A stretch of 44,334 bases of DNA from Candidatus Woesearchaeota archaeon (GCA_003694805.1 RFJU01000099.1:1-44334); one strand, 5' to 3'. Positions 29,129 through 38,473 are shown, counted from the stretch's first letter. Notes: generated by a model from the letters alone, not told the origin. A program made the numbers and translations.

Positions 29129-30178
29129 TTAGAAGGTGATGAGTCCCTTAAAAATGACATCAAAGAGGACGCTGAAGATAAAGAGGAAGAAAAGGCCGGA
29201 GAAGAGGAAGAGGGGAATGTATTTCAACCCGCCTTTGACGTTGCCCGTTTCTATAATGGAAACAATCATTGCTGAAAAGATGGCAATGACTGATATGGCC
29301 GCGACGCTGAAGATACGAAAGTGGATGGGCTTCATCCCGCTTGAAGATATGCTGATTGGTATTTGCCCTGAGGCAGGGATGGATGTTGCTACTTTGTTTC
29401 CAAATCCGACCATGACATTGACAAGTTGGTAGGAGAGAGCAAAGAGAAGAGGGCATATGATGATGACAAGCGCGCCCATGAAGATGATGTAGGTGACCGT
29501 GCTCGCCGCCATTTCTTCTTTGAGCTGCCTTGTTTTTTTCAGATTCTCTATGATTTTATCTATGACATCGACTACGCGGCCTCCGGAATCTACTTCGCTG
29601 ACGATGAGGTTCATTGCTCGGCGAAGGTTGGGAGAATCGTATTTTTTGGAGAATTCAATCATTGCTTCGTTGACGTCGCTGCCGGTGAGGACTTTCTTGC
29701 TCACGAGCGCTATTTCGTTCGCGAGGACTCCGAATTCGGGTTTTATTGCTGCCCAGAGTGATTTTTCAAAGGAGAGTCCTCCTTTGAGGTTGGTGGAGAC
29801 GAGGGTGAGGTAGTCTGGAAGTCTATCCTCTAACTCCTTCGTGCGGTGAAAGATTCTCATGTTGTAGTAGAAGTATAGCGCTGAAGCGAGAAGGATGAGA
29901 AAGAAGGGGATGAGAAAGAGCCAGGAGAAGAAAACTATTAAGAACGCTTTGAGCGGGTTTTCCCAATGGACGAAATCTACAATTTTAAGAAAATAAACAA
30001 AGTACGTGAGGGCTACGGCCACCCAGAAGAGCGAGCCAAAAAGTCGATAGGGGACTTCGTACACGCCCGCTTTGAAAAGGTATTCTTTCAAGTAGGGGCG
30101 AAGCTTCTTAGGGACGAATGCCTTGCCAAATGAGTCGACAAGGTTTTTGAGGAGTTTTGAGGTGAACGTTTCTTCCAT
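29129..30178 (-). CDS. TadC/FlaJ-type pilus platform protein 2
   Basis: This 349-residue integral membrane protein is the inner-membrane platform on which the ATPase turns. Two N-terminal helices (LFWVAVALTYFVYFLKIV, IVFFSWLFLIPFFLILL) precede a cytoplasmic T2SSF domain (LPDYLTLVSTNLKGGLSFEKSL, SEVDSGGRVVDVIDKIIENL). Three further helices follow, ending in a short tail. The paired Leu/Gly-rich helical repeats are characteristic of T2SSF. It follows the first TadC-like gene by 93 bp. Tad systems and archaeal pili often use two such proteins as a heterodimer, and the archaellum uses one. Confidence 0.9.
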   Translation of the reverse strand: MEETFTSKLLKNLVDSFGKAFVPKKLRPYLKEYLFKAGVYEVPYRLFGSLFWVAVALTYFVYFLKIVDFVHWENPLKAFLIVFFSWLFLIPFFLILLASALYFYYNMRIFHRTKELEDRLPDYLTLVSTNLKGGLSFEKSLWAAIKPEFGVLANEIALVSKKVLTGSDVNEAMIEFSKKYDSPNLRRAMNLIVSEVDSGGRVVDVIDKIIENLKKTRQLKEEMAASTVTYIIFMGALVIIICPLLFALSYQLVNVMVGFGNKVATSIPASGQIPISISSSGMKPIHFRIFSVAAISVIAIFSAMIVSIIETGNVKGGLKYIPLFLFSGLFFLFIFSVLFDVIFKGLITF

Positions 30179-30271
30179 GGTGTTTCTCTCTTCCGTGCAG
30201 TGCTCTTTATTGATTTTTCCGGCTCTTGGTGGTGAGGCCCTGCTCTGTTCGCGTTTTGATCAAAGGCGGTG

Positions 30272-31114
30272 TTATATGTTGACGTTTGGCCGGATTGTTT
30301 TGAACATGCTGATAAAAACAAATTCTATGATGAGGAGGATGAAGATGAGAAGAGAATACAGGGTGAGGTTCACTTCAAGGCTGATGAGACTGGCGACGAG
30401 GATGAAGAGTGTGAGGCCTAAAGAGGGAACGACAATGGCAAGAAGCATGTAGAACATGGTTATGCCGTTAAGTTTTTTCCCGTAGCGTTGGATTTCGATG
30501 AGCTGTTGATTAGCAATTTCGTCAAGGGTCGCTTCTAAGAATTTGCTGACGTCAACGCCTATTTTTATGGCATTCGTTATTTGGAAGAGTATTGCCCTGA
30601 ATCGTTTGGAGGGGGTGTAGCGAGAAGCAGTTTCCAGGGCGTCTTCGACGGGTGTCCCGAGGTCGATGTCCCTCACGATTTCTTTGAAGAATTTGTTCGC
30701 CACGCCGTACGAGTGGGTTGCATCAACAAGCGAATTGACAAGGGGCGTTCCCGCGTTGAGTTTGACGATGAGAAATCGACCGGCAAAGAGCACTTCCTTG
30801 TCTATTTCTTTGGCTCTCCTGCTAATGACTGCATCTACTGACTTGACGAAGAGGAAGAGGAAGAGGAGAAACGTGACAAGAAAGGTGGGCAGCAAGGTAA
30901 AGAGCGAGATTTCAAATCGTGCGTAGAGAAAAGCCGCCATGATCGTTAGTCCTATCGACATGACAAGCGCGGCCTTAATCTTTTCTTCGAGGTATTCATC
31001 GACTTTTTTGTTTATCCTCGCCATGCGAAGCTTTTTCCTGAGACCAGGGTTTGCTGTCGCGAGGAACCGTACTGGTAGTTCGAAGAGTTTGGAGGGTCGT
31101 TTAGCGGGTGTCAT
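30272..31114 (-). CDS. TadC/FlaJ-type pilus platform protein 1
   Basis: This 280-residue membrane protein has two N-terminal helices (IKAALVMSIGLTIMAAFLYA, LLPTFLVTFLLFLFLFVKSV) and a T2SSF cytoplasmic domain (LFAGRFLIVKLNAGTPLVNSL, DIDLGTPVEDALETASRYTP, IKIGVDVSKFLEATLDEI). Two more helices close the protein. The ATG overlaps the ATPase stop as ATGA, so the two are translationally coupled. Together with the next gene it likely forms the dual platform. Confidence 0.9.
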   Translation of the reverse strand: MTPAKRPSKLFELPVRFLATANPGLRKKLRMARINKKVDEYLEEKIKAALVMSIGLTIMAAFLYARFEISLFTLLPTFLVTFLLFLFLFVKSVDAVISRRAKEIDKEVLFAGRFLIVKLNAGTPLVNSLVDATHSYGVANKFFKEIVRDIDLGTPVEDALETASRYTPSKRFRAILFQITNAIKIGVDVSKFLEATLDEIANQQLIEIQRYGKKLNGITMFYMLLAIVVPSLGLTLFILVASLISLEVNLTLYSLLIFILLIIEFVFISMFKTIRPNVNI

Positions 31115-33162
31115 TCTAACTTTAGCTTGCCCATGTAGTACTTGGAGATTATGATACCGATTTGGTGGACGTCTTCAATGCCTTTGTTGACCATCCATTG
31201 AAGGACTGATTTTTTTTGCTGAAGATCCTTGAAGATTTCTTCTTCGCCAAGGCCAGTATAGAGTTTGAGCTTCTCGAGCGTGACGGTGCTGTGGTTGACT
31301 TGTTCGATTTTGTCTTTTTGGACGTTGAGTCTGAGGAGAACGCGTACGTCACCGTTGGGGAGGACTTCTGCAAGTTGAAGTGTTCTGCGCTTGCCTGTTC
31401 GTCGGTTTCTGTTTTGGACAACGAGCATACTAATTGCTGAGATGAGCGGCTTGGGGATGTCAATTGGGGGGTTAGTGAGTCGAGTAATGGTTTCGTCGGC
31501 GTTGTTGGCGTGAATGGTGCCGTAAACAGAGTGGCCGGTGTGCATTGCCTCAAGAAGGACTTGTGCTTCTCGCTGGCGCCTGATTTCTCCAACAATGATG
31601 CGGTCGGGGCGCATACGCAGGGCGTTGACGAGGAGGTCAAGCATGGTTACGCCTCCTTTTCCTTCTGGGTTGGGGAGGCGGGTTTCCATGGGGACCCAGT
31701 GGAGTGTTTTAGGGAGGACGAGTTCTCGTGTATCTTCGATTGAGATGATGCGTTGGTTTGGGGGGAAGAAGTTGCTAATGACGTTGAGCATGGAGGTTTT
31801 TCCCGAGCCGGTGCCTCCTGCAATGAGTATGGAGAGCTCATTTTGGATGGCGAGCCATATCAGCGCTGCGGCTTCGAAAGATATTGTGCCTTCTTTGAGA
31901 AATTTGGTTATAGTCCACGGGTCGGCTGCGAATTTCCTGATAGTGATGGTGTTTCCATCTGAACTAATGGGTGCCAGTGTCGCGTTGACGCGGTCTCCAG
32001 TATGGAGGTGCGCGTCCATGAGGGGGTTGAGCGTCGTGATTTCTTTTCCAACTTCTCGCCCTATCATGGTGGCATAGTGGCGAATTCTTGCTTCTGTCAC
32101 GATTTTTATGTTTGTTTCGAGCCATCCGTATTTTCTGTGATACACCCAGACAGGTTCCTTGTGGTTGTTAATGACTATTTCTTCGAGGTTGGGGTCTTTG
32201 AGGAGGATTTCTATTTTTCCGAGTCCGAGGTTTTCTTGGATGAGGTAGTTGACAAGCATGTTTGTCGTGTCGGAGTCGGTGTGGGGGAAGTATTTTTCAA
32301 TGAGGTTGCGTATTTCCATTTTGAACTGGTCTCTGATGCTGACCACTTCATTCTCCTCGAAGTTTTCAATGTCTTCCAGGTTAATTTTTGAGACGAATTC
32401 TTGGCGTATTTTTTCGAGAATAACTTTTGTAGTGTCGCTGATGTTGCTGATGCTGACGAAGTATATAGGGACCGGTTTTTCGTCTTCAAAGATGATTTTT
32501 ATGTCAATGATTATTTTATTTATTTCAAGTGTGTAGCGGTCAAGAAGGTGTCGTTTGGGCTGTGTGGGTGTTGTCTTGAGTTTTTGGAGTGACGACTCCA
32601 TTTTTTTGAGGCTTGCGATAGCTTCTTGTTCCGTTTCGCTAGTTGGGCGGGGGAAGCTGGGAAGGTCTGTTGGTTGATTAGTTGCTTGATCGTCAGCGCC
32701 AGTTCGGGTTGTTTGTTGTTTGGATGAAGTTTGTTGTTTTGCTGAATGTTCGCCTCGTTCTTTCTGTGGGGGCTCATCGAGTGGGCGTTGGGGAGCTCCT
32801 GGAGTGGAGAGTTGTGCAGAAGGAGTGTCGCCTTTCGCTCCGCTTTCGGAAGTGGCTTGTTCAGAGGCTTTGTTTGGCTCTTGTTTTTCAGCGTTCTTTT
32901 CTTGGTGGGTGGTTTGTTCTTGCGGTTCTTCCTTTGAGGGCGGAGTTGAAGAGCTTGAGGTTGAGGGGCTGGATGGTGGTTGAAGCTCTGTCGGCTCTTT
33001 TGTTGGTGCTGGTAGCACGGCTCGGGGCGTTTCTTCTTCATGAGTTTTCGCTTCGGCTTTGTCTTTTTTGTCCTCTTTCTTTTCTTCTTTCTGATCGTGG
33101 TCTAATGGTTTGATCTCATTGAGCGAGTCAACGTGGGGGATGCTGTCTAGTGGATTTGTCAT
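31111..33162 (-). CDS. TadA/FlaI-type secretion ATPase
   Basis: This 683-residue hexameric ATPase would drive pilus assembly. The first 200 or so residues are disordered, rich in Gln, Glu, Pro and Ser. The N-terminal domain follows (TLEINKIIIDIKIIFEDEKP). The RecA-like core has Walker A GGTGSGKTSM (about residue 445), the Asp box IEDTRELVLPK, Walker B RIIVGEIRR (about 520) and the His box MHTGHSVYGTIHANN. The C-terminus is a helical QKKSVLQWMVNKGIEDVH. The Asp/His boxes place it in the type II/IV secretion superfamily. It overlaps the coiled-coil gene upstream and the TadC-like gene downstream by four bases each. Confidence 0.95.
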   Translation of the reverse strand: MTNPLDSIPHVDSLNEIKPLDHDQKEEKKEDKKDKAEAKTHEEETPRAVLPAPTKEPTELQPPSSPSTSSSSTPPSKEEPQEQTTHQEKNAEKQEPNKASEQATSESGAKGDTPSAQLSTPGAPQRPLDEPPQKERGEHSAKQQTSSKQQTTRTGADDQATNQPTDLPSFPRPTSETEQEAIASLKKMESSLQKLKTTPTQPKRHLLDRYTLEINKIIIDIKIIFEDEKPVPIYFVSISNISDTTKVILEKIRQEFVSKINLEDIENFEENEVVSIRDQFKMEIRNLIEKYFPHTDSDTTNMLVNYLIQENLGLGKIEILLKDPNLEEIVINNHKEPVWVYHRKYGWLETNIKIVTEARIRHYATMIGREVGKEITTLNPLMDAHLHTGDRVNATLAPISSDGNTITIRKFAADPWTITKFLKEGTISFEAAALIWLAIQNELSILIAGGTGSGKTSMLNVISNFFPPNQRIISIEDTRELVLPKTLHWVPMETRLPNPEGKGGVTMLDLLVNALRMRPDRIIVGEIRRQREAQVLLEAMHTGHSVYGTIHANNADETITRLTNPPIDIPKPLISAISMLVVQNRNRRTGKRRTLQLAEVLPNGDVRVLLRLNVQKDKIEQVNHSTVTLEKLKLYTGLGEEEIFKDLQQKKSVLQWMVNKGIEDVHQIGIIISKYYMGKLKLE

Positions 33163-34976
33163 GACTGCACCTCGCTGGCCTTGTGATTGGTTGCAGCTTT
33201 TGCTAAGCGCTCAGAGGATGGTTCTTGCGTGGCGGAGGACATTTTTGATGAGTGCGGCGCTAACTGCTCCGTCGCTGCTGCTAGGAAAGAAGATGCTGCT
33301 CGCGGTTGTTCCTCCGCACGCTTCCTCTGTTGTCGGTTGAGGTCCGCGTGAGATTTCATTGTTGAGAGTGTTCTTTGCGCTGTTCTGATTTTGTGGTATG
33401 CAGTGAGAATGGTGGTGAATAGTTTCTTTCTGCCGTCACTGTCTTCTTGAGGGTAGCGGAGGAAGAGTTCTTTGACGCGACGGTATTTTTTTTGTGCTGA
33501 GTGGACTTTTTGCTTGTCGAGGAGCGTATTGATGTCGTCAAGGTATCGATTTATGCTGGTTCTGAGTGTTGCGCAGGTCTCTTTCAATTCCCGCTTGTGT
33601 TGTTCTACTTTGAGTTTGAGTTCTTGTTTTTTGATTTGTATTTCATCGTAGAGGTGTTTGAGTGTTGCTTGCCACTCTTGCGCTTGTGGTGTTCCCGCAA
33701 GGGCACTTGCTTCTCTTTTGAGAATTTTGTACTGTTTCATTGCTACCGTGACCTTGTCTTCGGCAAGACTTTTTCGCAGTTCCTTTTCCGCTTCCTTGAG
33801 GAGCCGTATTGTTTCTTTGCGTTTTTGCGCTCGTTCTTGCTCCTTCTTTTCTTTGGCTTCTTTTTCTTTTTTCTTTTTGGCTTCTTCCTGCATTGCTTGC
33901 TTCATTGCTGCCAACGCTTGTTTTTTCGCTTCTGCGAGCAGCTCTTCTTTGGAGAGGGCCAGTTTGTCTCGCTCTTCTTTTAAGCGATTGATTTCTTCTT
34001 CCTTCGCTTTTAGTTCTTCTTCCAGTTCTTTTTTTACTTCTTCTTTAAGTTTGTCGACATCAATGCTTGCCTTGACTTCGGGAGGAGTTGTTGGGGCTAC
34101 GAAGATGGGTGTTTGGAACGGTTGCGGCGAGGAACTCGTTGGTGTTGGAGCGGGAGCTGATCGTAGACCCGCCTCCTGTGCCAACCCTTGTGCCGATGTT
34201 TGAGACGGTTCGGGTGTTTGCACAGAAGGTGTGCTGCTCGCAGACAGCACACCGCTTTCAGCGTGGCTGCTCTGTGCTGAACTGGGAGCGGGCGCTTGTA
34301 TTTTTTGGGTGGCGGGCGTTTGCGGCGCTACGAAGACATTGATGTTGGGGTTAAAGAGGCCGCTCTTAGAAAGTTCTTTTTGGGCTTCGAGGATGGCACG
34401 AATCCTCCTTCGTTCGTTCTCGTCCTTTTCCTCCTCATCGTTGGAGGAAACGCTTGCAGGCCTGGCGAGGAGGTTGTAGTGGTGCTCTTGAGCCTTGCCT
34501 GTAACAATTGCTTGAAGCGCTTGAAGGGAGGGGTCCTGCATGAACGTTCCTGGGTGGATGTTTCGGTGCAAGTACTGCTTCGTTGCTTGGAAGAACTCGT
34601 CGGTGAAGACGCCGCGCTTTTCAAGGTCGTTGATGAGGTCGCTGAGGTTTCGTTGGTACTTTTCGTTGGAAACATAGAGCCTGATTTTTATAGCGAGCTC
34701 TTCTAGTATTTTGCGCAGGGCTTCACGCTCGTTGCTCCCTTCTGGTGCCTTCGAGAACGCTTCTTCTGCGTCAATGAATATTTTTTTAGCAAGGTCTTTG
34801 TTGTTGCGGGAGAGTGCTTCATCCACTTCTCTGGCGTAGTCGCGTTGTATGAACAATCCAAACTCGTCGTCCGTTGCGCGTATCTTGCTCGCTGTCCTGC
34901 TTTGTGATTCGCGGAGCAGTTCTTCTCGTTCGAAGAACTCGATGATGTCGTTATGGAGGTATTCTGAGAGTTCCAT
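33159..34976 (-). CDS. Large coiled-coil protein of the pilus locus
   Basis: This 605-residue soluble protein is of no recognised family. The N-terminal helical region (ELSEYLHNDIIEFFEREELL, GNNEREALRKILEELAIKI-type helices) is followed by a Pro/Ser/Thr/Gln-rich linker of about 100 residues. A long coiled coil follows (VDKLKEEVKKELEEELKAKE to AKEKKEQERAQKRKETIRLL), then a C-terminal helical region resembling repeated short hairpins (YLDDINTLLDKQKVHSAQKKY). It overlaps the ATPase by ATGA, so it is very likely a stoichiometric cytoplasmic partner, perhaps a ring or adaptor as FlaC/D/E or FlaH-like proteins are in archaella. Confidence 0.8.
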   Translation of the reverse strand: MELSEYLHNDIIEFFEREELLRESQSRTASKIRATDDEFGLFIQRDYAREVDEALSRNNKDLAKKIFIDAEEAFSKAPEGSNEREALRKILEELAIKIRLYVSNEKYQRNLSDLINDLEKRGVFTDEFFQATKQYLHRNIHPGTFMQDPSLQALQAIVTGKAQEHHYNLLARPASVSSNDEEEKDENERRRIRAILEAQKELSKSGLFNPNINVFVAPQTPATQKIQAPAPSSAQSSHAESGVLSASSTPSVQTPEPSQTSAQGLAQEAGLRSAPAPTPTSSSPQPFQTPIFVAPTTPPEVKASIDVDKLKEEVKKELEEELKAKEEEINRLKEERDKLALSKEELLAEAKKQALAAMKQAMQEEAKKKKEKEAKEKKEQERAQKRKETIRLLKEAEKELRKSLAEDKVTVAMKQYKILKREASALAGTPQAQEWQATLKHLYDEIQIKKQELKLKVEQHKRELKETCATLRTSINRYLDDINTLLDKQKVHSAQKKYRRVKELFLRYPQEDSDGRKKLFTTILTAYHKIRTAQRTLSTMKSHADLNRQQRKRAEEQPRAASSFLAAATEQLAPHSSKMSSATQEPSSERLAKAATNHKASEVQS

Positions 34977-35009
34977 TCTTGTTGCGGAGTGTCTTTCCTC
35001 TTAGTTTTT

Positions 35010-35459
35010 TTAGGCTTCGAGTGTTTGCTTGACGTATTTTTCCCAGAGGATGTCTGGGTTGTTCATCTTTCTTCTTTTGGCTTCTGCGAAGAAGAAGTCT
35101 TTTTGAGCTTCGAGCTCCCTTCTCAAGTGATCTTTCCAGAACTGCGGGATTTTTGACTGGGGGAGTTTTCGATCTCTTGCCCGGTTGAAGAAATCTTCCT
35201 TGAAGTTTTGGATGGTTGGCCGCTCTTCTTTGACGACGGTCGGCTTGATGTCAAATGCTCTGTTCAGGTAAATATAGGGCTTGGTAAACTTGTATTCCAA
35301 TCCGAGAATCTTTTCTTCGACTAAGAAGTCAACCCAAGATTGAATCACGTCTTCTGGAACGCCGAGTCGCTTTGCGGCTGCTGAAACAGAGATGCGTTCG
35401 TTTCCTTTGAAGAGTGCGAGCAGTTTGTCAACTCCGGTCTCTATCGTGTCCTCTCCCAT
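35010..35459 (-). CDS. Winged-helix protein heading the pilus ATPase operon
   Basis: This protein has 149 residues. The first 60 or so form a winged helix-turn-helix (VDKLLALFKGNERISVSAAA, KRLGVPEDVIQSWVDFLVEE, then a wing KILGLEYKFTKPYIYLNR). The remainder is helical and charged (IQNFKEDFFNRARDRKLPQS, EKYVKQTLEA). The fold suggests DNA binding, but its position as first gene of the coiled-coil/ATPase/TadC operon also fits a structural role, since winged helices occur in such machines. A minus-strand TATA box (AGTTTAAATAAC, about 35484-35495) sits at leaderless distance. Confidence 0.78.
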   Translation of the reverse strand: MGEDTIETGVDKLLALFKGNERISVSAAAKRLGVPEDVIQSWVDFLVEEKILGLEYKFTKPYIYLNRAFDIKPTVVKEERPTIQNFKEDFFNRARDRKLPQSKIPQFWKDHLRRELEAQKDFFFAEAKRRKMNNPDILWEKYVKQTLEA

Positions 35460-35483
35460 TCGTGATGAAAAGCAAAATCTTGT

Positions 35484-35495
35484 TATTTAAACTTT
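35484..35495 (-). promoter_or_regulatory. TATA box of the pilus ATPase operon
   Basis: AGTTTAAATAAC on the minus strand is about 28 bp before the ATG at 35459, giving a leaderless start for a five-gene operon running to 29129. Confidence 0.6.
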
Positions 35496-35637
35496 GTTCA
35501 TTATTTTGGAGTGGTGGGTTTGTCTTGCTTCGACGGGAAACAGGGGTGACGTGGGGGTTGGTAGCTGGCTGATCGCGAGACCGGGTGGCGAGGAAGAGTG
35601 CCCCTCTTGCAAACCTTGCAAAGTGTGTGCGTCGCTG

Positions 35638-36630
35638 TTACGGGCAGGTCGCGTTGCTCCACCTCGTGGCAAGTATTTGGAACGTTGCGAGGTGTTCAGT
35701 GTCCAGTTGAAAGGAAGGGTCGACAAACCCGGTTATGGAGAATACTTCTTCTCCGCAGGTGAAGTTGAGGTCTTTGAAGAGTTGGTAATCCGTGAATGAG
35801 CGGTTGTGCTTGTTCGTGACGAGTGTTGATGTGTTAATGAGCGTTTCAATTCCGCAGCAGGAGGAGTTGGTAAAGTTTCCTTCATAGCGTTCAAGGAAGC
35901 TCGGGGCTTCGTCGAACCAGCGGTATTCTTTGTTTTGATACATCTCAGTCAGGCCTGGAACCCCCCATATTCCTGTGATTTCTCGGGGGGAGCGCCGGAT
36001 GATTCGTCGTTCAGAAAATTCTTTGATGATGCCTGGGTCGGTGAGGCCTTCAACAGGCATGGAAATGTTGTATATTTTGGTGTAGTTCCAAGTGGCAAAA
36101 ACGTCGTAGAGCTTGACTGTTGCATTGAGGGTTACATCGAGGTGGAAGGGGTATTTTTGGGTTATGGTGACGTTGTGAAATTCGTATTCGAACGTTATCT
36201 TCATCGTGTCCGCCACGTGACGTTGCACTTCGTCGAGCCATCGTTGGGCTGAGTTGTTATAAGCAAGGCCGCAGGGAGGCCCTCCGGGGGTGATGTTTCC
36301 CTCAAGAAAGCAGGTGTGGAATGCTAATTGTGCATCGGCAACATAGCCGTTGTCTTTGATGTAGGTGCTCATTGCCTCCAGCGTGTTTCTGCTTCCTACG
36401 GTGAGGGCTAATTCGATGTATTCATCCAGGTCGTTGAGGAAGTTGTTGAGGTAGAAGACACGAAGGTTGATGATGTCAAGGTCGCTTTGCACGTCTGCCG
36501 TGTAGGTCCAGATGAAGAGTGCAAGAAGGAGGGTCGCGAGGCTTATGGCAATCATGGTGAACACGACGCCGCGCTTGCCTTTGTTCAGCAGTGGCGTGGT
36601 GGGCGCTTGCTGGTTTCTTTGCGGAGTCAT
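35638..36630 (-). CDS. Single-pass pseudopilin/TadE-like protein
   Basis: This 330-residue protein has an N-terminal basic segment and one helix (KRGVVFTMIAISLATLLLALFIW). The large outer domain is beta-rich with many sequons (NIT, NNS, NVT, NYT, NFT) and Cys pairs (CFLEGNITPGGPPC, SSCCG, FTCGEE). The KRG|VVFTM site resembles an archaeal prepilin site. The ATG at 36630 overlaps the previous stop (ATGA), so the two are made together. This is a plausible minor pilin or extracellular adaptor. It is exported and probably glycosylated; no precise family is recognised. Confidence 0.78.
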   Translation of the reverse strand: MTPQRNQQAPTTPLLNKGKRGVVFTMIAISLATLLLALFIWTYTADVQSDLDIINLRVFYLNNFLNDLDEYIELALTVGSRNTLEAMSTYIKDNGYVADAQLAFHTCFLEGNITPGGPPCGLAYNNSAQRWLDEVQRHVADTMKITFEYEFHNVTITQKYPFHLDVTLNATVKLYDVFATWNYTKIYNISMPVEGLTDPGIIKEFSERRIIRRSPREITGIWGVPGLTEMYQNKEYRWFDEAPSFLERYEGNFTNSSCCGIETLINTSTLVTNKHNRSFTDYQLFKDLNFTCGEEVFSITGFVDPSFQLDTEHLATFQILATRWSNATCP

Positions 36631-37145
36631 TGCCAAACCTCGATGTGTGCAGTGAGAGGGCCGAATATCGCTGAATCGTTGATTTGGTAGAATGTCAACC
36701 TCTGGGATGTGAAGTGCGTCATGCTCTCGGATGCGGTTTGCCCCTGTCTTGTGTAGTAGGGCGTGGTGTTCATGAGAAAACGGGCGCCGAAGGCAGGAGG
36801 GATGAGGTCTTCAATGAGTTCTTTGGAGAGGTTGTAGAGTTGTTCGCCGCAGAGAGTGCACCCTTTTTCCTTTTCGAGGTAGTGAAGTTCCGTAAGGAGG
36901 GTGAGGAGGGTTTGCCCCGTTTCGTTGACGACGGAGCTCTTGAGAATGTCCGCAACGGTTTCGCTGTCCGTGTCGCGAATGTCCGTTCCTTGGAGGTAGA
37001 GCATGAAATCTTCTGCAACGTTGATATTTTGGGGCGTTGCACTATCCGTTTGGGCGTAGCGAGTGATAAACAAAATGGTGAAGATGATGATTGCGCTTGC
37101 TATGAATGCGTCTATGACGTAGAAGTAACTCCCCTTTTTCCCCAT
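36627..37145 (-). CDS. Pseudopilin-like protein
   Basis: This protein has 172 residues. The MGKKGSYFYVIDAFIASAII leader is a compact type IV prepilin-like signal: GKKG at the cleavage site, then a helix with an acidic residue (VIDAFIASAIIIFTILF). The outer region is helical, then beta, with a CTLC motif (EKGCTLCGEQLYNLSKELI). It is the first gene of the upstream pair, starting just after a TATA box (GTTATATAAAG, about 37170-37180) at leaderless distance. It may prime pilus assembly together with the next gene. Confidence 0.8.
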   Translation of the reverse strand: MGKKGSYFYVIDAFIASAIIIFTILFITRYAQTDSATPQNINVAEDFMLYLQGTDIRDTDSETVADILKSSVVNETGQTLLTLLTELHYLEKEKGCTLCGEQLYNLSKELIEDLIPPAFGARFLMNTTPYYTRQGQTASESMTHFTSQRLTFYQINDSAIFGPLTAHIEVWQ

Positions 37146-37169
37146 AGTGCGTTTTTTTTGCCGTTCCTT

Positions 37170-37180
37170 CTTTATATAAC
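37170..37180 (-). promoter_or_regulatory. TATA box of the pseudopilin pair
   Basis: GTTATATAAAG on the minus strand is centred about 28 bp before the ATG at 37145. Confidence 0.65.
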
Positions 37181-37328
37181 TTGCCGTTCGTTCTAAGAGT
37201 GGTCAGAACTGTTGAGGTCTGCGGGTGTGTGGTGTTGTTAGTTGGCACATACGAACTTGTTGGCGGCGCGGTGCGGGCTGCTGCTTGGGTCGTAGTTGTT
37301 ATTGCGTTGTGGTTGTTCGTAAGGTTTG

Positions 37329-38420
37329 TTAGTCTGTGAAGCGCGGGAGTGGTTTTCCGTCAAGGAGGAGGCGGGGGTTTTTGATGACTTGGTCAAGATG
37401 AATAATTGATTTGATAGTTCCGCCAAACCAGTTGTTGCTCCCGAAGGCGATGTGTGCGGTGTTTCTTGCTTTTTCGTCGAGGACAGTGAGGCCTACGATG
37501 CTTGCGAGGGGGTTGAGTCCAATTCCGAGCTCGGCCACTTTTCTTATTCGCTCTGGGTATTTTGCTCTTTTTTCGGCCCAGCGGAGTGTTTCTTCTAGCT
37601 CTTGTGCTGCGCTGCCTCCTGTGATGGCTGTTACGCTGCCATGTTTGATGGTGAGCGTGACCGGGGCTTTGGGGAGTATGGTCCCTCGCCTGACGCGTAG
37701 ACTTCCGTCAATGACAAGAACGCCGTTGGCGGTGTTTTCCACGGGTGCGATGTAGACTTCCGAGCCTGGGATGTTTCCGCCTGTGCCTGGTTCGGGGTAG
37801 GTCGCGTTTGCTAGGATTGCTCGCGCGCCGCGAACACTCATTGTCAGGTCGGTTCCGGCCGGTGTTTTTATTTGGACCGAGTTTGCGCGGGTTAGTGCTT
37901 CTTTGAGTAACGCTCCTTCTTTTGCCATCGCGTCGTAATCCGCTGCAAGTGCTTTGATAAAGGCAGGAAGGTTTTGTGGAGGTAGGCTTTGGAGGTTGCT
38001 GGCTGACAAGAATCGATGGCGGCGCGCTGCGCAGAATGAACGAAAGCTCTTCTTTATTTGTGGAAGCGTCCCTATTTTTCCTGAGAGGGTGAGAATGATG
38101 ATGCTTTCTTGGGGAAGTTTGAGGAGTTCTTCGCTGAAGAGCTCGTCTCCTTCTTCGCCGATGTCCCTCTTGCGGAGGACTATGAGTTTGTGGTTCTTGC
38201 CGAGTGTCTTTGCTGCTTGCGCAAAGCGGCGAGCGAGGAACAAGCTTGCTTGGCTTGTGGGCGTTCCCTCGTCCCCGACGACGAGTATGAATTCATTGCG
38301 CAAGGACAAATTCTTGCTGAGGAGGCGGGTGAAAATGCTGAGGTCCGCTTCTTGCTCGGGATAGTGCTGATGATTCTGGCGTGCTTGCGTGCTTTGTTGG
38401 AGGTGTTGTTGTTCGTGCAT
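37329..38420 (-). CDS. Aminopeptidase T-like metallopeptidase (M29/COG2309)
   Basis: This protein has about 363 residues. The Gln/His-rich N-terminus is unusual. The core matches the leucyl aminopeptidase T family: TPAGTDLTMSVRGARAI, then PEPGTGGNIPGSEVYIAPVE (metal-ligand Glu), VAELGIGLNPLASI (Glu) and NTAHIAFGSNNWFGG with IIHLDQVI (His and Asp ligands). Cytosolic, it would trim peptides. The start at 38420 is chosen because a TATA box (CTTTTAAAAG, about 38510-38519) and tandem repeats precede it. The longer frame to 38648 crosses both. Confidence 0.84.
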   Translation of the reverse strand: MHEQQHLQQSTQARQNHQHYPEQEADLSIFTRLLSKNLSLRNEFILVVGDEGTPTSQASLFLARRFAQAAKTLGKNHKLIVLRKRDIGEEGDELFSEELLKLPQESIIILTLSGKIGTLPQIKKSFRSFCAARRHRFLSASNLQSLPPQNLPAFIKALAADYDAMAKEGALLKEALTRANSVQIKTPAGTDLTMSVRGARAILANATYPEPGTGGNIPGSEVYIAPVENTANGVLVIDGSLRVRRGTILPKAPVTLTIKHGSVTAITGGSAAQELEETLRWAEKRAKYPERIRKVAELGIGLNPLASIVGLTVLDEKARNTAHIAFGSNNWFGGTIKSIIHLDQVIKNPRLLLDGKPLPRFTD

Positions 38421-38473
38421 AGTTTTTTGGTTTGATCGTTGTCGGAGCGGGCGGCCTCGCTGTTTTTTCTTCG

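Noticed and set aside
24006-37145. Calling the locus an archaellum
   Set aside because: ATPase and platform proteins fit, but there are two platform proteins and no recognisable FlaF, FlaG or FlaH genes. The pilins lack archaellin features, so a type IV pilus or Tad-like system is more likely.
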